A stretch of DNA of 35,970 nt, taken from contig JAIOWV010000003.1 of assembly GCA_021741945.1 (NCBI GenBank), forward strand, positions 1 to 35,970, given 5' to 3'. The translations under genes were made by a program, and so were the position numbers. This document shows, one piece after another, positions 21,648 to 30,803 of the stretch (the first letter of the stretch is position 1; each line of letters opens with the position of its first letter). Source of the stretch: Pontimonas sp. (GTDB lineage: Bacteria > Actinomycetota > Actinomycetes > Actinomycetales > Microbacteriaceae). The notes under the pieces were generated by a model. It worked only from the letters and a program-made list of their open reading frames with translations. It was not told the origin of the DNA and did not search any database.

Positions 21648-23054
21648 CTAGATTCCGCTTGTGCCGGTGATTCCGGCGGTCTGTTCAATCGTGGGGCCAA
21701 GCTTCTTGGAGAGCGCCTCATAGAACATGGAGAGGGGGAATTCATCATCCATCACCTGGTCGGTGATGTCTCCGGGCGTTCCCTCGAGGGGAAGCTCACG
21801 AGCCAAGAAACGCGAGGCAGGGTGGGGGGCCAAGACTTCGCTGACGAGTTCGTGAGCAGCAATCCAGTGAACGATCTTGGGCCGATCGATCGAGGCCCAG
21901 TAGAGCTCGTTGATGCGGTCCGAGAGTTCGACGACAGTGTCGGGCATGGCGTCCCAGTCGATCGTGAGCTTGGTGTCTGTCCAGTGCAGGACGTGGTGCT
22001 GGTGCATCCAGGCAAACAGTAATTGCCCGGCCACGCTGTCGTAATTGCGCACTCGGCCACCGGTCAGGGGGAAACGGAAGATGCGGTCGAACACCACTGC
22101 GTACTGGACGAGTTCAGCGTGGGTGCGAGTCTTGTCATCCGTCTTGGGGTCACGCATCAGTGTCACGGCCTCGCGGAAGGCGGTGAGATCACACCGCAGT
22201 TCCTCGAGCCCGTACAGGTAGAAGGGCATGCGCTGCTTGATCATGAAGGGGTCGAACGGCAAATCTCCGCGCATGTGGGTGCGGTCGTGGATCAAATCCC
22301 ACATCACAAATGTCTCTTCCGTGAGTTTCTGATCCTCGAGGAGCCGTTTTGCGTTCGTGGGGAGCTCAAGGTGAGTGATGTCAATCGCGTGTTTGACAAC
22401 TTTTCTAAACCTCGCAGCTTCGCGATCGGCGAAGATGCCACCCCAGGTGAAGGTGGGTAAAGACGGAGCGGTGCCCTCAGGGGCACCGGGTGGAACCCGA
22501 GGAGTGACTGCTACCGACTCCGGAAACAGCACGGCAGAGTTGGTGTCGTATCCGGCGGTGAAGTCAATGAACCGAAGAGGGACGAACATCAAGTTTCCGT
22601 AGGAGCCACTCTCAAGACTCGAGACGAAGTCCGGCCAAATGGTTTCACACAGCACCGCTTCGAAGAAGCGGTTGGTGGAGCCATTCTGCGTGTACATCGG
22701 GAAGACGACGAGGTGGACCGCCCCATCAACGCGATTGGCCTCGGGGTGAAAAAGGGCAAGTGAGTCGTAGAAGTCGGGAACACCAAAGCCGCTCTCAACC
22801 CATGCGGCGAAGTCGGTAGCGAGCGCTTCGAGGTATGCGGCGTCGTGGGGAACGTGCGGGACGAGAGCAGACAACGCCTGCACGATCGCGGCTACCGAAG
22901 CGGCGGCCTCCGCGTGGTGAGACGCTTCGGGGATGCTGCCATCCTTGATTTGCCTGCTCTGCAGGGCAGAGCATCCGTCTTTGATGGTCTGCCAGTGGGC
23001 TGAGTCACGAATGTCGTGAGTGCTCCAAGCGCGAGTCGACATCGTCGTCTCCAT
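21648..23054 (-). CDS. DUF6421-family protein of unknown function
   Basis: Long intact ORF; WSTHDIRDSAHWQTIKDG...HLVVFPMYTQNGSTNRFFEAVLCETIWPDF...; resembles DUF6421 proteins from memory. RBS AAGGAGGACGCT upstream. Confidence 0.75.
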   Translation of the reverse strand: METTMSTRAWSTHDIRDSAHWQTIKDGCSALQSRQIKDGSIPEASHHAEAAASVAAIVQALSALVPHVPHDAAYLEALATDFAAWVESGFGVPDFYDSLALFHPEANRVDGAVHLVVFPMYTQNGSTNRFFEAVLCETIWPDFVSSLESGSYGNLMFVPLRFIDFTAGYDTNSAVLFPESVAVTPRVPPGAPEGTAPSLPTFTWGGIFADREAARFRKVVKHAIDITHLELPTNAKRLLEDQKLTEETFVMWDLIHDRTHMRGDLPFDPFMIKQRMPFYLYGLEELRCDLTAFREAVTLMRDPKTDDKTRTHAELVQYAVVFDRIFRFPLTGGRVRNYDSVAGQLLFAWMHQHHVLHWTDTKLTIDWDAMPDTVVELSDRINELYWASIDRPKIVHWIAAHELVSEVLAPHPASRFLARELPLEGTPGDITDQVMDDEFPLSMFYEALSKKLGPTIEQTAGITGTSGI

Positions 23055-23183
23055 AGCGTCCTCCTTGGCACAAATCGAGCGTCTGGCTCAGTGTAAGCAG
23101 GGGCTGGCGTGCGCATGGGTGCGTTTTACACAATTGACGCGCGAATCTGACCGTTGCCACGCAAAAATATTGCGCTTTGTGGC

Positions 23184-24014
23184 CTAGAAGACCATGGGGC
23201 GGTCGTCATCCTCACTCGCGATCTCGACAAGCACGGGAACGTGGTCGGAGGGCGCTTCTGCGCGCCTCGTGTCGCGCAGAATTTCTGCCCCGGAGAGCAA
23301 TTCGACCAGTTCGGGAGAGCCAAAGACGAAATCGATCCGAAGACCGTGGTTTTTGGGAAACTTTCCTCCGGTGTAATCCCAGAAGGTAAAGCCCTCGGGG
23401 ACGCTGGGCCGCACGAGATCGACTAGCCCGGCCGTTTGGAGAAAGGAATCGAGTGCGCTGCGCTCTGCTGGAGAAGTATGGGTCGTGCCAGGGACAAGAA
23501 AGGCGGGGTCTCCCACATCCGAAGGCAGCGGAGCAATGTTGAAATCCCCGAGCACAGCGAGAGGCAGAGCATCGGGGCTGGAGCGGTAAGAACTCCATGC
23601 TGAAGCCAGAGCGTCTATCCAGGAGAGTTTGTAGGAAAAATGCGGATCATCGATTCCGCGCCCGTTTGGCACATAGACACTGCACAGCCGGATTCCCTCA
23701 ACCGTGACGGAGAGCGCCCTAGCCTCCAGAGCGGCTGGCTCGTCGGGGTTCTTGGTGAAGCCTGGCATGCCAGGAAAGCCCACCTCTGGGTCAGCTAAGG
23801 GCAGTCTCGAAGCGAAGCCCACTCCGTTCCACTGATTGAGTCCGTGGTGAACGATCTCATAGCCAGCGGCCTCAAAATCGTCATAAGGGAACTGGTCGTC
23901 GCGGCACTTGGTTTCTTGCATCGCGAGGACATCGATGTCATAGGCGTGCAAAGCATCAATGACGTTGTGCTTGCGCGTTCGAATCGAGTTGACGTTCCAC
24001 GTGGCTATCCTCAC
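23184..24014 (-). CDS. xth: Exodeoxyribonuclease III family protein
   Basis: MRIATWNVNSIRTRKHNVIDAL...DVLAMQETKCRDDQFP...LGDFNIAP...SDHVPVLVEI. Confidence 0.93.
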   Translation of the reverse strand: MRIATWNVNSIRTRKHNVIDALHAYDIDVLAMQETKCRDDQFPYDDFEAAGYEIVHHGLNQWNGVGFASRLPLADPEVGFPGMPGFTKNPDEPAALEARALSVTVEGIRLCSVYVPNGRGIDDPHFSYKLSWIDALASAWSSYRSSPDALPLAVLGDFNIAPLPSDVGDPAFLVPGTTHTSPAERSALDSFLQTAGLVDLVRPSVPEGFTFWDYTGGKFPKNHGLRIDFVFGSPELVELLSGAEILRDTRRAEAPSDHVPVLVEIASEDDDRPMVF

Positions 24015-24020
24015 CCCTTC

Positions 24021-24043
24021 AGCCTAAAGCGCCTCGGTAGACT
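24021..24043. promoter_or_regulatory. Back-to-back -10-like hexamers for divergent xth (TAGGCT, - strand 24026-24021) and pyrE (TAGACT, + strand 24038-24043)
   Basis: Each lies exactly 6 nt from its start codon. Confidence 0.6.
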
Positions 24044-24049
24044 AAACGC

Positions 24050-24595
24050 ATGGCAAGCGCACGGGACGAGCTCATTGGTTTCATCTCCAGGGAAGCCGTG
24101 CACCACGGGGACTTCACCCTCACCAGTGGCAAAAAAGCCAGTTTCTATATCGACCTCCGTCAAGTGAGTCTCGACCACCGCGTCGCCCCGCTCATCGGCG
24201 ATGTGATGTTGGAGTTGCTCGCTGAGTTTGAACCCGTTGACATCATCGGTGGCCTCACGATGGGCGCCGACCCCATCGCGAGTGCAATCATGCACCGCGG
24301 CATTCTCGCGGGAAAGACCTATGACGCCTGCGTGGTGCGTAAAGAACCGAAAGACCACGGTCGCGGTCGACAGGTTGAAGGCCCCGATGTGAAGGGCAAG
24401 CGAGTAGTCGTTGTCGAAGACACCTCGACAACGGGTGGATCGCCCCTGGCCGCAGCGCGGGCGCTGGAACAAGCAGGCGCTGAAGTGGTTGCGGTGTGTG
24501 TTGTTGTTGATCGCAAGACCGGGGCTGATCAGGTTATCGAAGACGCTGGTTACCCCTATCGCGCCGCAATCAGCCTTGATGACCTGGGCCTGTAA
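24050..24595 (+). CDS. pyrE: Orotate phosphoribosyltransferase
   Basis: HGDFTLTSGKKASFYIDLRQVSLDHR...VVVVEDTSTTGGSPLAAARALEQAGAEV. Confidence 0.95.
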   Translation: MASARDELIGFISREAVHHGDFTLTSGKKASFYIDLRQVSLDHRVAPLIGDVMLELLAEFEPVDIIGGLTMGADPIASAIMHRGILAGKTYDACVVRKEPKDHGRGRQVEGPDVKGKRVVVVEDTSTTGGSPLAAARALEQAGAEVVAVCVVVDRKTGADQVIEDAGYPYRAAISLDDLGL

Positions 24596-25204
24596 GTGAC
24601 GACAGAGCAGCCCTCACCGGTACGCCCGCCTAAAAAGCGTCTGACCTCCACGGCCGCCGGGCAAAGCATCTTCATTGGCCTGTGGATTCTGGGCACCCTG
24701 GTCGTCGTCGCGATACTCGCGGGGGCATTTCTCCTGGGTCAATCACTTGGCAGTGACGACGCCGTGGAGAGTGTTGCCGAAGAGGTCGAGGCGCCAGCAA
24801 TTGAGTTCCCCGTTCTTTCTGGGATTCCTGTGGAACCCGGACGGTGGGCCTGGGACGAGCTTCGGGGCGGTGAGTGCATTTCGGGGTTCGACGGGGCATT
24901 CGCCGAAGAGTTCACCGTCGTGGGGTGCGAGGTACCGCACGATGCGCAGGTTGTATCGGCAACGCTTCTGTCTACTCGCGCAGATGACCCGTACCCCGGC
25001 GTTGATGAGGTTGCACAACTCGCCCGGGAAGCCTGTGATGTTAGGGACGTCATTGATTACAGCCTCGTGACGGAGTATGACGACCTGATTGTTGATTACT
25101 CGTATCCGGCAAGTGATGAACAATGGGCGCAGGGCGAGCGCGGTGTCTACTGCTTCGCCCTCCGCTCGTCTGGGGGCACCCTCCAGGGCGATCTCGTCGA
25201 CTAG
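24596..25204 (+). CDS. Membrane-anchored protein with septum-formation-like domain
   Basis: One N-terminal TM; GECISGFDGAFAEEFTVVGCEVPHDAQVVSATLL resembles the actinobacterial septum-formation domain. Confidence 0.65.
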   Translation: MTTEQPSPVRPPKKRLTSTAAGQSIFIGLWILGTLVVVAILAGAFLLGQSLGSDDAVESVAEEVEAPAIEFPVLSGIPVEPGRWAWDELRGGECISGFDGAFAEEFTVVGCEVPHDAQVVSATLLSTRADDPYPGVDEVAQLAREACDVRDVIDYSLVTEYDDLIVDYSYPASDEQWAQGERGVYCFALRSSGGTLQGDLVD

Positions 25205-26043
25205 AGGTAGGGCGCGAGCCGCTTCGCCATGATGGCGTGCGCATCTGGGTGGGCATCAATAGCAACGAAACGTCGCCCGAGTTCGGCAGCGGCGTGAGCT
25301 GTCGTGCCGCTTCCGGAAAAGGGGTCCAAGACCCAATCTCCGGGGTTGCTCGAGGCTTGAATGATGCGGCGCAAGATACCTAAAGGCTTCTGGGTCGCGT
25401 AACCGGTCTTTTCTTGACCGGTGGGACTCACAATGGTGTGCCACCAGACATCGGTAGGTAACTTGCCACGTGCGGCCTTCTCGGCGCCGACGAGACCAGG
25501 GGCCATGTAGGGCTCGCGGTCGATGGCCTCGGAGTTGAAGACGTAATTCCCCGGGTCTTTTACGTACACGAGGATCGTGTCGTGTTTGGTCGGCCAGCGC
25601 TTCTTCGTTTTTCCACCGTAGTCGTAGGCCCAGATGATCTCGTTGAGGAAATTCTCACGTCCAAAAATCATGTCTAACGCGACTTTTGCGTAGTGCACCT
25701 CGTGCCAGTCCAAATGGAGATAGAGCGTTCCCCGGGGCGAGAGAACACGCCAGGTCTGCTCAAGCCTTGGTGCCAGAAACGCCCAGTAATCAGCAAAGCT
25801 GTCGTCGTAACTGAGAAGTTTCTCGAGTGTGAGGTCATACAGCCGGCCACCGAATCCTCCCCGCGTCCCCTCGCCCCCAGAGCGCGCGGAAGTGGTCTTT
25901 CGTACTTGGGTTCGACCGGTGTTGAAAGGCGGGTCAAGGTACGCGAGGGTGATGGACCCATCAGGGATAGCCGCGAGATGGTCAAGGTTGTCGCCCTGGA
26001 GAAGAAGATTTGGCCCGGTCGAATCCCAGGCGAGCGGAGGCAT
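25201..26043 (-). CDS. Site-specific DNA-methyltransferase (adenine-N6/cytosine-N4 family), probable beta class, apparently solitary
   Basis: Motif IV LAYLDPPFNTGRT precedes motif I WVLDPFSGSGTTAHAA; LLLQGDNLDHLAAIPDGSI. Start placed at ATG 26043; GTG 26049 is the alternative. Confidence 0.88.
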   Translation of the reverse strand: MPPLAWDSTGPNLLLQGDNLDHLAAIPDGSITLAYLDPPFNTGRTQVRKTTSARSGGEGTRGGFGGRLYDLTLEKLLSYDDSFADYWAFLAPRLEQTWRVLSPRGTLYLHLDWHEVHYAKVALDMIFGRENFLNEIIWAYDYGGKTKKRWPTKHDTILVYVKDPGNYVFNSEAIDREPYMAPGLVGAEKAARGKLPTDVWWHTIVSPTGQEKTGYATQKPLGILRRIIQASSNPGDWVLDPFSGSGTTAHAAAELGRRFVAIDAHPDAHAIMAKRLAPYL

Positions 26044-26049
26044 GCCCAC

Positions 26050-26073
26050 AGGCTAGCGCCTGGTGCCTAGGCT
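26050..26073. promoter_or_regulatory. Back-to-back -10-like hexamers for divergent methyltransferase (TAGCCT, - strand 26055-26050) and TrmH gene (TAGGCT, + strand 26068-26073)
   Basis: Spaced 6 nt from ATG 26043 (-) and 7 nt from GTG 26081 (+). Confidence 0.55.
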
Positions 26074-26080
26074 AGAGCTC

Positions 26081-26719
26081 GTGACTGGCGAAGAGAACCA
26101 TCCGGAAAAGTCCACCCACGGAGTGGGCCCGTGGGTTGGACCACTCCCCACCGATCCTCGCTTTGACCCGGAGCTTCTTGCTACCGGTGACTCTCGCAAC
26201 GTGGTCGATAAGTATCGCTATTGGACGATGGAAGCAATCGTTGCCGACTTGGACACAAAACGACACAGCTTTCATGTCGCGATTGAGAACTGGCAACACG
26301 ACCTGAACATCGGTTCCATTGTCCGCACGGCCAACGCGTTTCTGGCGGACACCGTCCACATCGTGGGGCGCAAGCGTTGGAATCGACGCGGAGCGATGGT
26401 GACCGATCGCTATCAGCATGTTCTTCACCACGACACGGTTGACGCTTTGGTGAGCTTCGCGAAAACCCACAACCTTCCCATAGTTGCCATCGACAATGTT
26501 CCCCAGTCCAAGCCCATCGAGAAGGTCGTTTTGCCTAAGGAATGCATTCTGCTCTTTGGCCAGGAGGGCCCAGGGCTTTCCTCAGAAGCACTCCAGGCAG
26601 CGTCAATGGCTGTTGAGATTACCCAGTTCGGCTCAACCCGTTCGTTGAACGCGAGCGCTGCAGCGGCGATTGTGATGCATCAGTGGGTGATGCATCACGC
26701 AGATCTAAACCCGGCTTGA
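26081..26719 (+). CDS. SpoU/TrmH-family RNA methyltransferase
   Basis: WQHDLNIGSIVRTANAFLADTVHIVG, LPKECILLFGQEGPGLS, STRSLNASAAAAIVMHQW knot motifs. Start GTG 26081 preferred over 26063. Confidence 0.9.
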   Translation: MTGEENHPEKSTHGVGPWVGPLPTDPRFDPELLATGDSRNVVDKYRYWTMEAIVADLDTKRHSFHVAIENWQHDLNIGSIVRTANAFLADTVHIVGRKRWNRRGAMVTDRYQHVLHHDTVDALVSFAKTHNLPIVAIDNVPQSKPIEKVVLPKECILLFGQEGPGLSSEALQAASMAVEITQFGSTRSLNASAAAAIVMHQWVMHHADLNPA

Positions 26720-28453
26720 GACCGCCGTCAGGTGCTGGCGTTCGAGGCGCACCACTAGCTGGACGACGCCTTGGTCAGTCGTGAAGCGAGACCACTGGTC
26801 TGGAGCTAACTGATTGAGGTGCAGGGTGCCAAGGCCCACTCGGCTACTGGCGCGATCAGAGCCGTTGTTGCGGATATTTAGCACCAACGCGTCTGACTCG
26901 ATTGTGAATCCAATGCGCACCCAGTCTGCATCACCGTGGCGAACCGCATTGTTGATGGCGTCGACCACCACGGTGTGCACTGCTGGCATGAATTCCCCGG
27001 GGACACTCTCGAGTGGGTTGTCAAAGGACACGTCCAGAATGGCCGACCAGTTTGAGACGAACTGGGCGAGCGCCTCCAGGTCGTTATCCTCATCGGCTGG
27101 CACATCGAGGCGCTCAGCCAGAGCGAGCCGCAGCTTGCGAATCGCAGCGAGCGCCTCATCGACCTGGCCTTCGTCAATGTGTCGCTGGAGATTCAAGATG
27201 GCGGCGAGGAAGTTCCCCCTTACGTCGCCGTGAAGTTGACTCGCCAATTTCTGGCTGACAATCGCCAGCTGGCTCTCCACGTGAAGCTTCTCCAACGTCG
27301 CCCGGTCCATATATTTCTGCAGGTTATCGAGCACAGTTTGTCGCGCCATCTGCACCGTGGGTGGCAGGGAGGCGACTATGACAATCACGAGTGAAATTGC
27401 GTGGACGCTAATGACCCGTGCTGGGTATGCCGCGGAAACGCCTAAGAACTCTGCCAAGGAAATAACCGGTACCGATGAGAACACCATGACGGCCAGGCTC
27501 GCAACGAGCGCCGGTACAACGAATCGTCGCAATCTCGCCAAAATCCAGTTTGCGACTAACCCGAAGACGACAGCTCCGCCAAGCCACGCGAGCGAGAAAA
27601 ACGCGCCGATTATGGGATCGAATACGCGGGAGTACACGATGACGTAAAGGAATGGGGTCACAAGAGCTAGCAATGGCAGACGAAACGGTCCAGATCCAGC
27701 GAACAGCGCGAGGAACTCGAGCAGTCGAATCTTCGGCACCATCTTGGGGGCGTTGACCGACAAGTCGACGCTGACCTTTCTCCATGTCTCATCTGAGAGA
27801 CCGCGGAGCTCATCAAGCGCTGGCTTCGCATCCGAGCGACTCAGGAGGGCTCTTTCTAGTTGGTCTAGCGACCGTTCGGATGATTTGCGAGACTCATCCA
27901 TTTTCTGGTCCACGCGCTCGACCAGGGCTGTTTTCATGGTGGCGACGGCACTTCGGTGAGCGGAGAGTTGTTCTTCGCTCTCGAGCAAATTGTGCAGAAG
28001 TTCTGCTCGTTGTTCCCTGAATCGCACGAGCCCATCAACCGTGTAGGAGCCCAGTGCAAAGCCCACCGTTGCCATCACAACGCTCACGATGAGGCGAGTT
28101 GCGAGCGGGACGTCGTTGGGTAACGACAAAAGATTGAGCCCTGCCACTATGACCGACATACGGGCAATCGCGGAGGCCGACCACACCAGGGTGAGGGCTG
28201 TGAGCGACATTGGCTGAGTTGCACGATTCCGGCCGACTGTTAGGTGACCAATCCACAGCACTAAACCCATGGCAACTTGGCCGACGGTGGCGATAGCGAG
28301 GCCCTTGATGAATCCCTCGAGGGTGTTGAAGCTCGCCGGTTCGTTGAGCACGAAGCCAAAAATCCAGAATGGTGATGAAAACAGGAAGATTGGCAGTGAC
28401 AGCGCGTAGCGCCCACCGATGCGCTCTTTTAGTTCCCTCAGGCGGGGATTCAT
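26705..28453 (-). CDS. Membrane sensor histidine kinase-like protein (HisKA_3-like/HATPase)
   Basis: N-terminal and central TM segments; SQLHGDVRGNFLAAILNLQ possible H-box; N-box VVDAINNAVRHGDADWV; ATGA overlap with response regulator gene. Confidence 0.75.
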   Translation of the reverse strand: MNPRLRELKERIGGRYALSLPIFLFSSPFWIFGFVLNEPASFNTLEGFIKGLAIATVGQVAMGLVLWIGHLTVGRNRATQPMSLTALTLVWSASAIARMSVIVAGLNLLSLPNDVPLATRLIVSVVMATVGFALGSYTVDGLVRFREQRAELLHNLLESEEQLSAHRSAVATMKTALVERVDQKMDESRKSSERSLDQLERALLSRSDAKPALDELRGLSDETWRKVSVDLSVNAPKMVPKIRLLEFLALFAGSGPFRLPLLALVTPFLYVIVYSRVFDPIIGAFFSLAWLGGAVVFGLVANWILARLRRFVVPALVASLAVMVFSSVPVISLAEFLGVSAAYPARVISVHAISLVIVIVASLPPTVQMARQTVLDNLQKYMDRATLEKLHVESQLAIVSQKLASQLHGDVRGNFLAAILNLQRHIDEGQVDEALAAIRKLRLALAERLDVPADEDNDLEALAQFVSNWSAILDVSFDNPLESVPGEFMPAVHTVVVDAINNAVRHGDADWVRIGFTIESDALVLNIRNNGSDRASSRVGLGTLHLNQLAPDQWSRFTTDQGVVQLVVRLERQHLTAVSSRV

Positions 28454-29079
28454 CGGTTAGCGCCCACCAGATCGAAGTAGCTCTGGACCAAAGCCGCGCG
28501 TGAGTTGATGTTCGCGCCAGTCGGAAGGCCCAGCCTCTTGATCATCCGGTTGATGGTCTTCGATACCGATTCTTCGGTAACGGAGAGTTCGTTCGCGATT
28601 GCCTGATTCGCAAGGCCTTGGGCTACCAAAAGCAGGACAGCTATCTGGGCAGGTGTCAGATTAACCCTGGGGAGTTCGCCCTTCTCCGCTTTTTCGGCTC
28701 GTTCGATCGACAGCGCAACGGCGTCGACGATGTCGGCTGTCTCGCTCACTTGCTGCTTGATCAGATAGACCATGCCTTTCGGCGCTTCCCCCAAACTGGC
28801 GTGGTGGAGACGAGGGTCGCCGTACGCGCTCAGAACAACAATTCCGAGCTTCGGGAGCTTCTTTCGCAGGTGTGTGGCGATATCAATCCCGGTGGGACCT
28901 GGCCCAAAATCAAGATCACTCACGAGAGCGTCAGGTTTGGTCTGCAAAACCAGCGCGATGGCGTCTGGCGCATTACGAGCGCGGCCAACGATTGTGACAC
29001 CGTTCATCGACAAGGAGTCGGCAACGCCAGAGAGCGTCAGCTGGTGGTCATCGGCCACAACGACGCGTAATTCGGTCAC
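28450..29079 (-). CDS. NarL/LuxR-type response regulator
   Basis: VTELRVVVADDHQLTLSGVADSL; LVSDLDFGPGPTGIDI; HTH LTPAQIAVLLLVAQGLANQAIANELSVTEESVSKTINRMIKRLG. Start at GTG 29079. Confidence 0.88.
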   Translation of the reverse strand: MTELRVVVADDHQLTLSGVADSLSMNGVTIVGRARNAPDAIALVLQTKPDALVSDLDFGPGPTGIDIATHLRKKLPKLGIVVLSAYGDPRLHHASLGEAPKGMVYLIKQQVSETADIVDAVALSIERAEKAEKGELPRVNLTPAQIAVLLLVAQGLANQAIANELSVTEESVSKTINRMIKRLGLPTGANINSRAALVQSYFDLVGANR

Positions 29080-29186
29080 TAGAGAAGTATCCCGTGTTCT
29101 GAACCGTGGCGTCCAGGCGAGGCCTGGCATGAGGGCTCGAAATCGCTAGACTGTGTGGGTAAGGGTGGCTTAACAAAGGAATCCTG

Positions 29187-30473
29187 ATGCCCGCCGTTGT
29201 AATTGTCGGAGCCCAATGGGGCGATGAGGGTAAAGGTAAAGCTACCGACCTCATCGCTGAGCGCATCGACTACGTCGTTAAGTTCAATGGCGGCAACAAT
29301 GCCGGCCACACCGTTGTCATCGGTGACGAGAAGTATGCCCTGCACCTTTTGCCCTCGGGGATTTTGACCCCAGGCGTTGTGCCCGTTATTTCCAACGGTG
29401 TTGTTATTGACCCCGAAGTGCTGATGGAAGAGCTCGATGCCCTTGAAGCCCGCGGCATCGATGTTTCAGGCCTGGTGATTAGTTCTCATGCGCACCTCAT
29501 CACGCAGTATCACCGGACCCTGGATAAGGTCACTGAACGCTTCCTCGGTAAGCGCCAGATTGGAACGACCGGCCGCGGAATTGGCCCCACGTACGCCGAC
29601 AAGATCAACCGAGTGGGAATTCGGGTTCAGGACATTTTTGACGAGGGAATCCTGCGTCAGAAGGTGGAGGGTGCTCTCCACCAGAAGAACCACCTGTTGG
29701 TCAAGGTGTACAACCGCCGCGCGATTGAGGTTGATGAGGTGGTGGAGGAGCTTCTCTCCTACCGAGATCGCCTTCGCCCGATGGTTCAAGACACCGCCCT
29801 TCTCCTGCACAAGGCTCTCGAAGACGACAAGACCGTTCTTTTCGAAGGCGGCCAGGCCACCATGCTGGATGTTGACCACGGAACCTATCCGTTTGTCACC
29901 TCCTCCAGCGCAACGGCCGGTGGCGCTGCGACCGGCTCAGGAATCGCACCATGGCGACTCTCTACCGTCATTGGCATCGTCAAGGCGTATACGACCCGGG
30001 TTGGCTCGGGCCCGTTCCCCACTGAGCTCGAGGATGAGTTCGGCGAGTTCTTGCGCGAGAAGGGTCACGAGTTTGGCACCACGACCGGTCGCCCCAGGCG
30101 CTGTGGTTGGTATGACGCTCCGATTGCCCGTTACTCAGCCCGCATCAATGGTGTGACCGACTTTGTCTTGACGAAGCTCGACGTTTTGACGGGTCTCGAG
30201 AAGATTCCCGTCTGCGTGGCCTATGACGTTGATGGCACCCGGGTCGATGAGGTGCCGTGGTCGCAGTCTGATTTCCACCACGCAACGCCAATTTACGAGT
30301 ATTTCCCGGGTTGGAGCGAGGACCTCACCGGTATTCGGGAGTTCGGTGATTTGCCGAAGGCTGCCCAGGATTACGTTCTTGCCCTGGAGGGGATGAGTGG
30401 CGCCCGAATTTCTGCCATCGGTGTTGGCCCCTCGAGGGACGCCATCGTCACTCGCCACGCACTTCTGGACTAG
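29187..30473 (+). CDS. purA: Adenylosuccinate synthetase
   Basis: [44 protein letters not shown]. Confidence 0.98.
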   Translation: MPAVVIVGAQWGDEGKGKATDLIAERIDYVVKFNGGNNAGHTVVIGDEKYALHLLPSGILTPGVVPVISNGVVIDPEVLMEELDALEARGIDVSGLVISSHAHLITQYHRTLDKVTERFLGKRQIGTTGRGIGPTYADKINRVGIRVQDIFDEGILRQKVEGALHQKNHLLVKVYNRRAIEVDEVVEELLSYRDRLRPMVQDTALLLHKALEDDKTVLFEGGQATMLDVDHGTYPFVTSSSATAGGAATGSGIAPWRLSTVIGIVKAYTTRVGSGPFPTELEDEFGEFLREKGHEFGTTTGRPRRCGWYDAPIARYSARINGVTDFVLTKLDVLTGLEKIPVCVAYDVDGTRVDEVPWSQSDFHHATPIYEYFPGWSEDLTGIREFGDLPKAAQDYVLALEGMSGARISAIGVGPSRDAIVTRHALLD

Positions 30474-30506
30474 TCACGGACGCCCTCCCCTCGGTAGGGT
30501 CGCTCT

Positions 30507-30803
30507 ATGACCGCTGAGATTCCTGCTGAGCTCGCCTCCTTGCGCAAGAGCATCGACAATATCGATGCAGCGCTTGTGCACCTGTTGGCCGAGCGTTTCA
30601 AGGTCACTCAGCAGGTGGGCCGACTGAAGGCTCGCTCGGGCATGCCCCCATCGGACCCGGCCCGCGAGGCGGCGCAGCTTCAGCGACTCCGAGCGCTCGC
30701 TTCGGAAGCGGACCTAGACCCCGCGTTCGCAGAGAAGTTCTTGAGCTTCATTCTTGCTGAAGTTATTCAGCACCACGAAGAGCTAGCTGCTAGCGAGGGG
30801 TAA
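30507..30803 (+). CDS. Chorismate mutase (AroQ type)
   Basis: LASLRKSIDNIDAALVHLLAERFKVTQQVGRLKARSGMPPSDPAREAAQLQRLRALA. Confidence 0.9.
   Translation: MTAEIPAELASLRKSIDNIDAALVHLLAERFKVTQQVGRLKARSGMPPSDPAREAAQLQRLRALASEADLDPAFAEKFLSFILAEVIQHHEELAASEG

Noticed and set aside
25201-26719. Restriction-modification or defence system around the methyltransferase
   Set aside because: Neighbours are a septum-formation-like protein, TrmH-family RNA methyltransferase and a two-component system; no endonuclease found.
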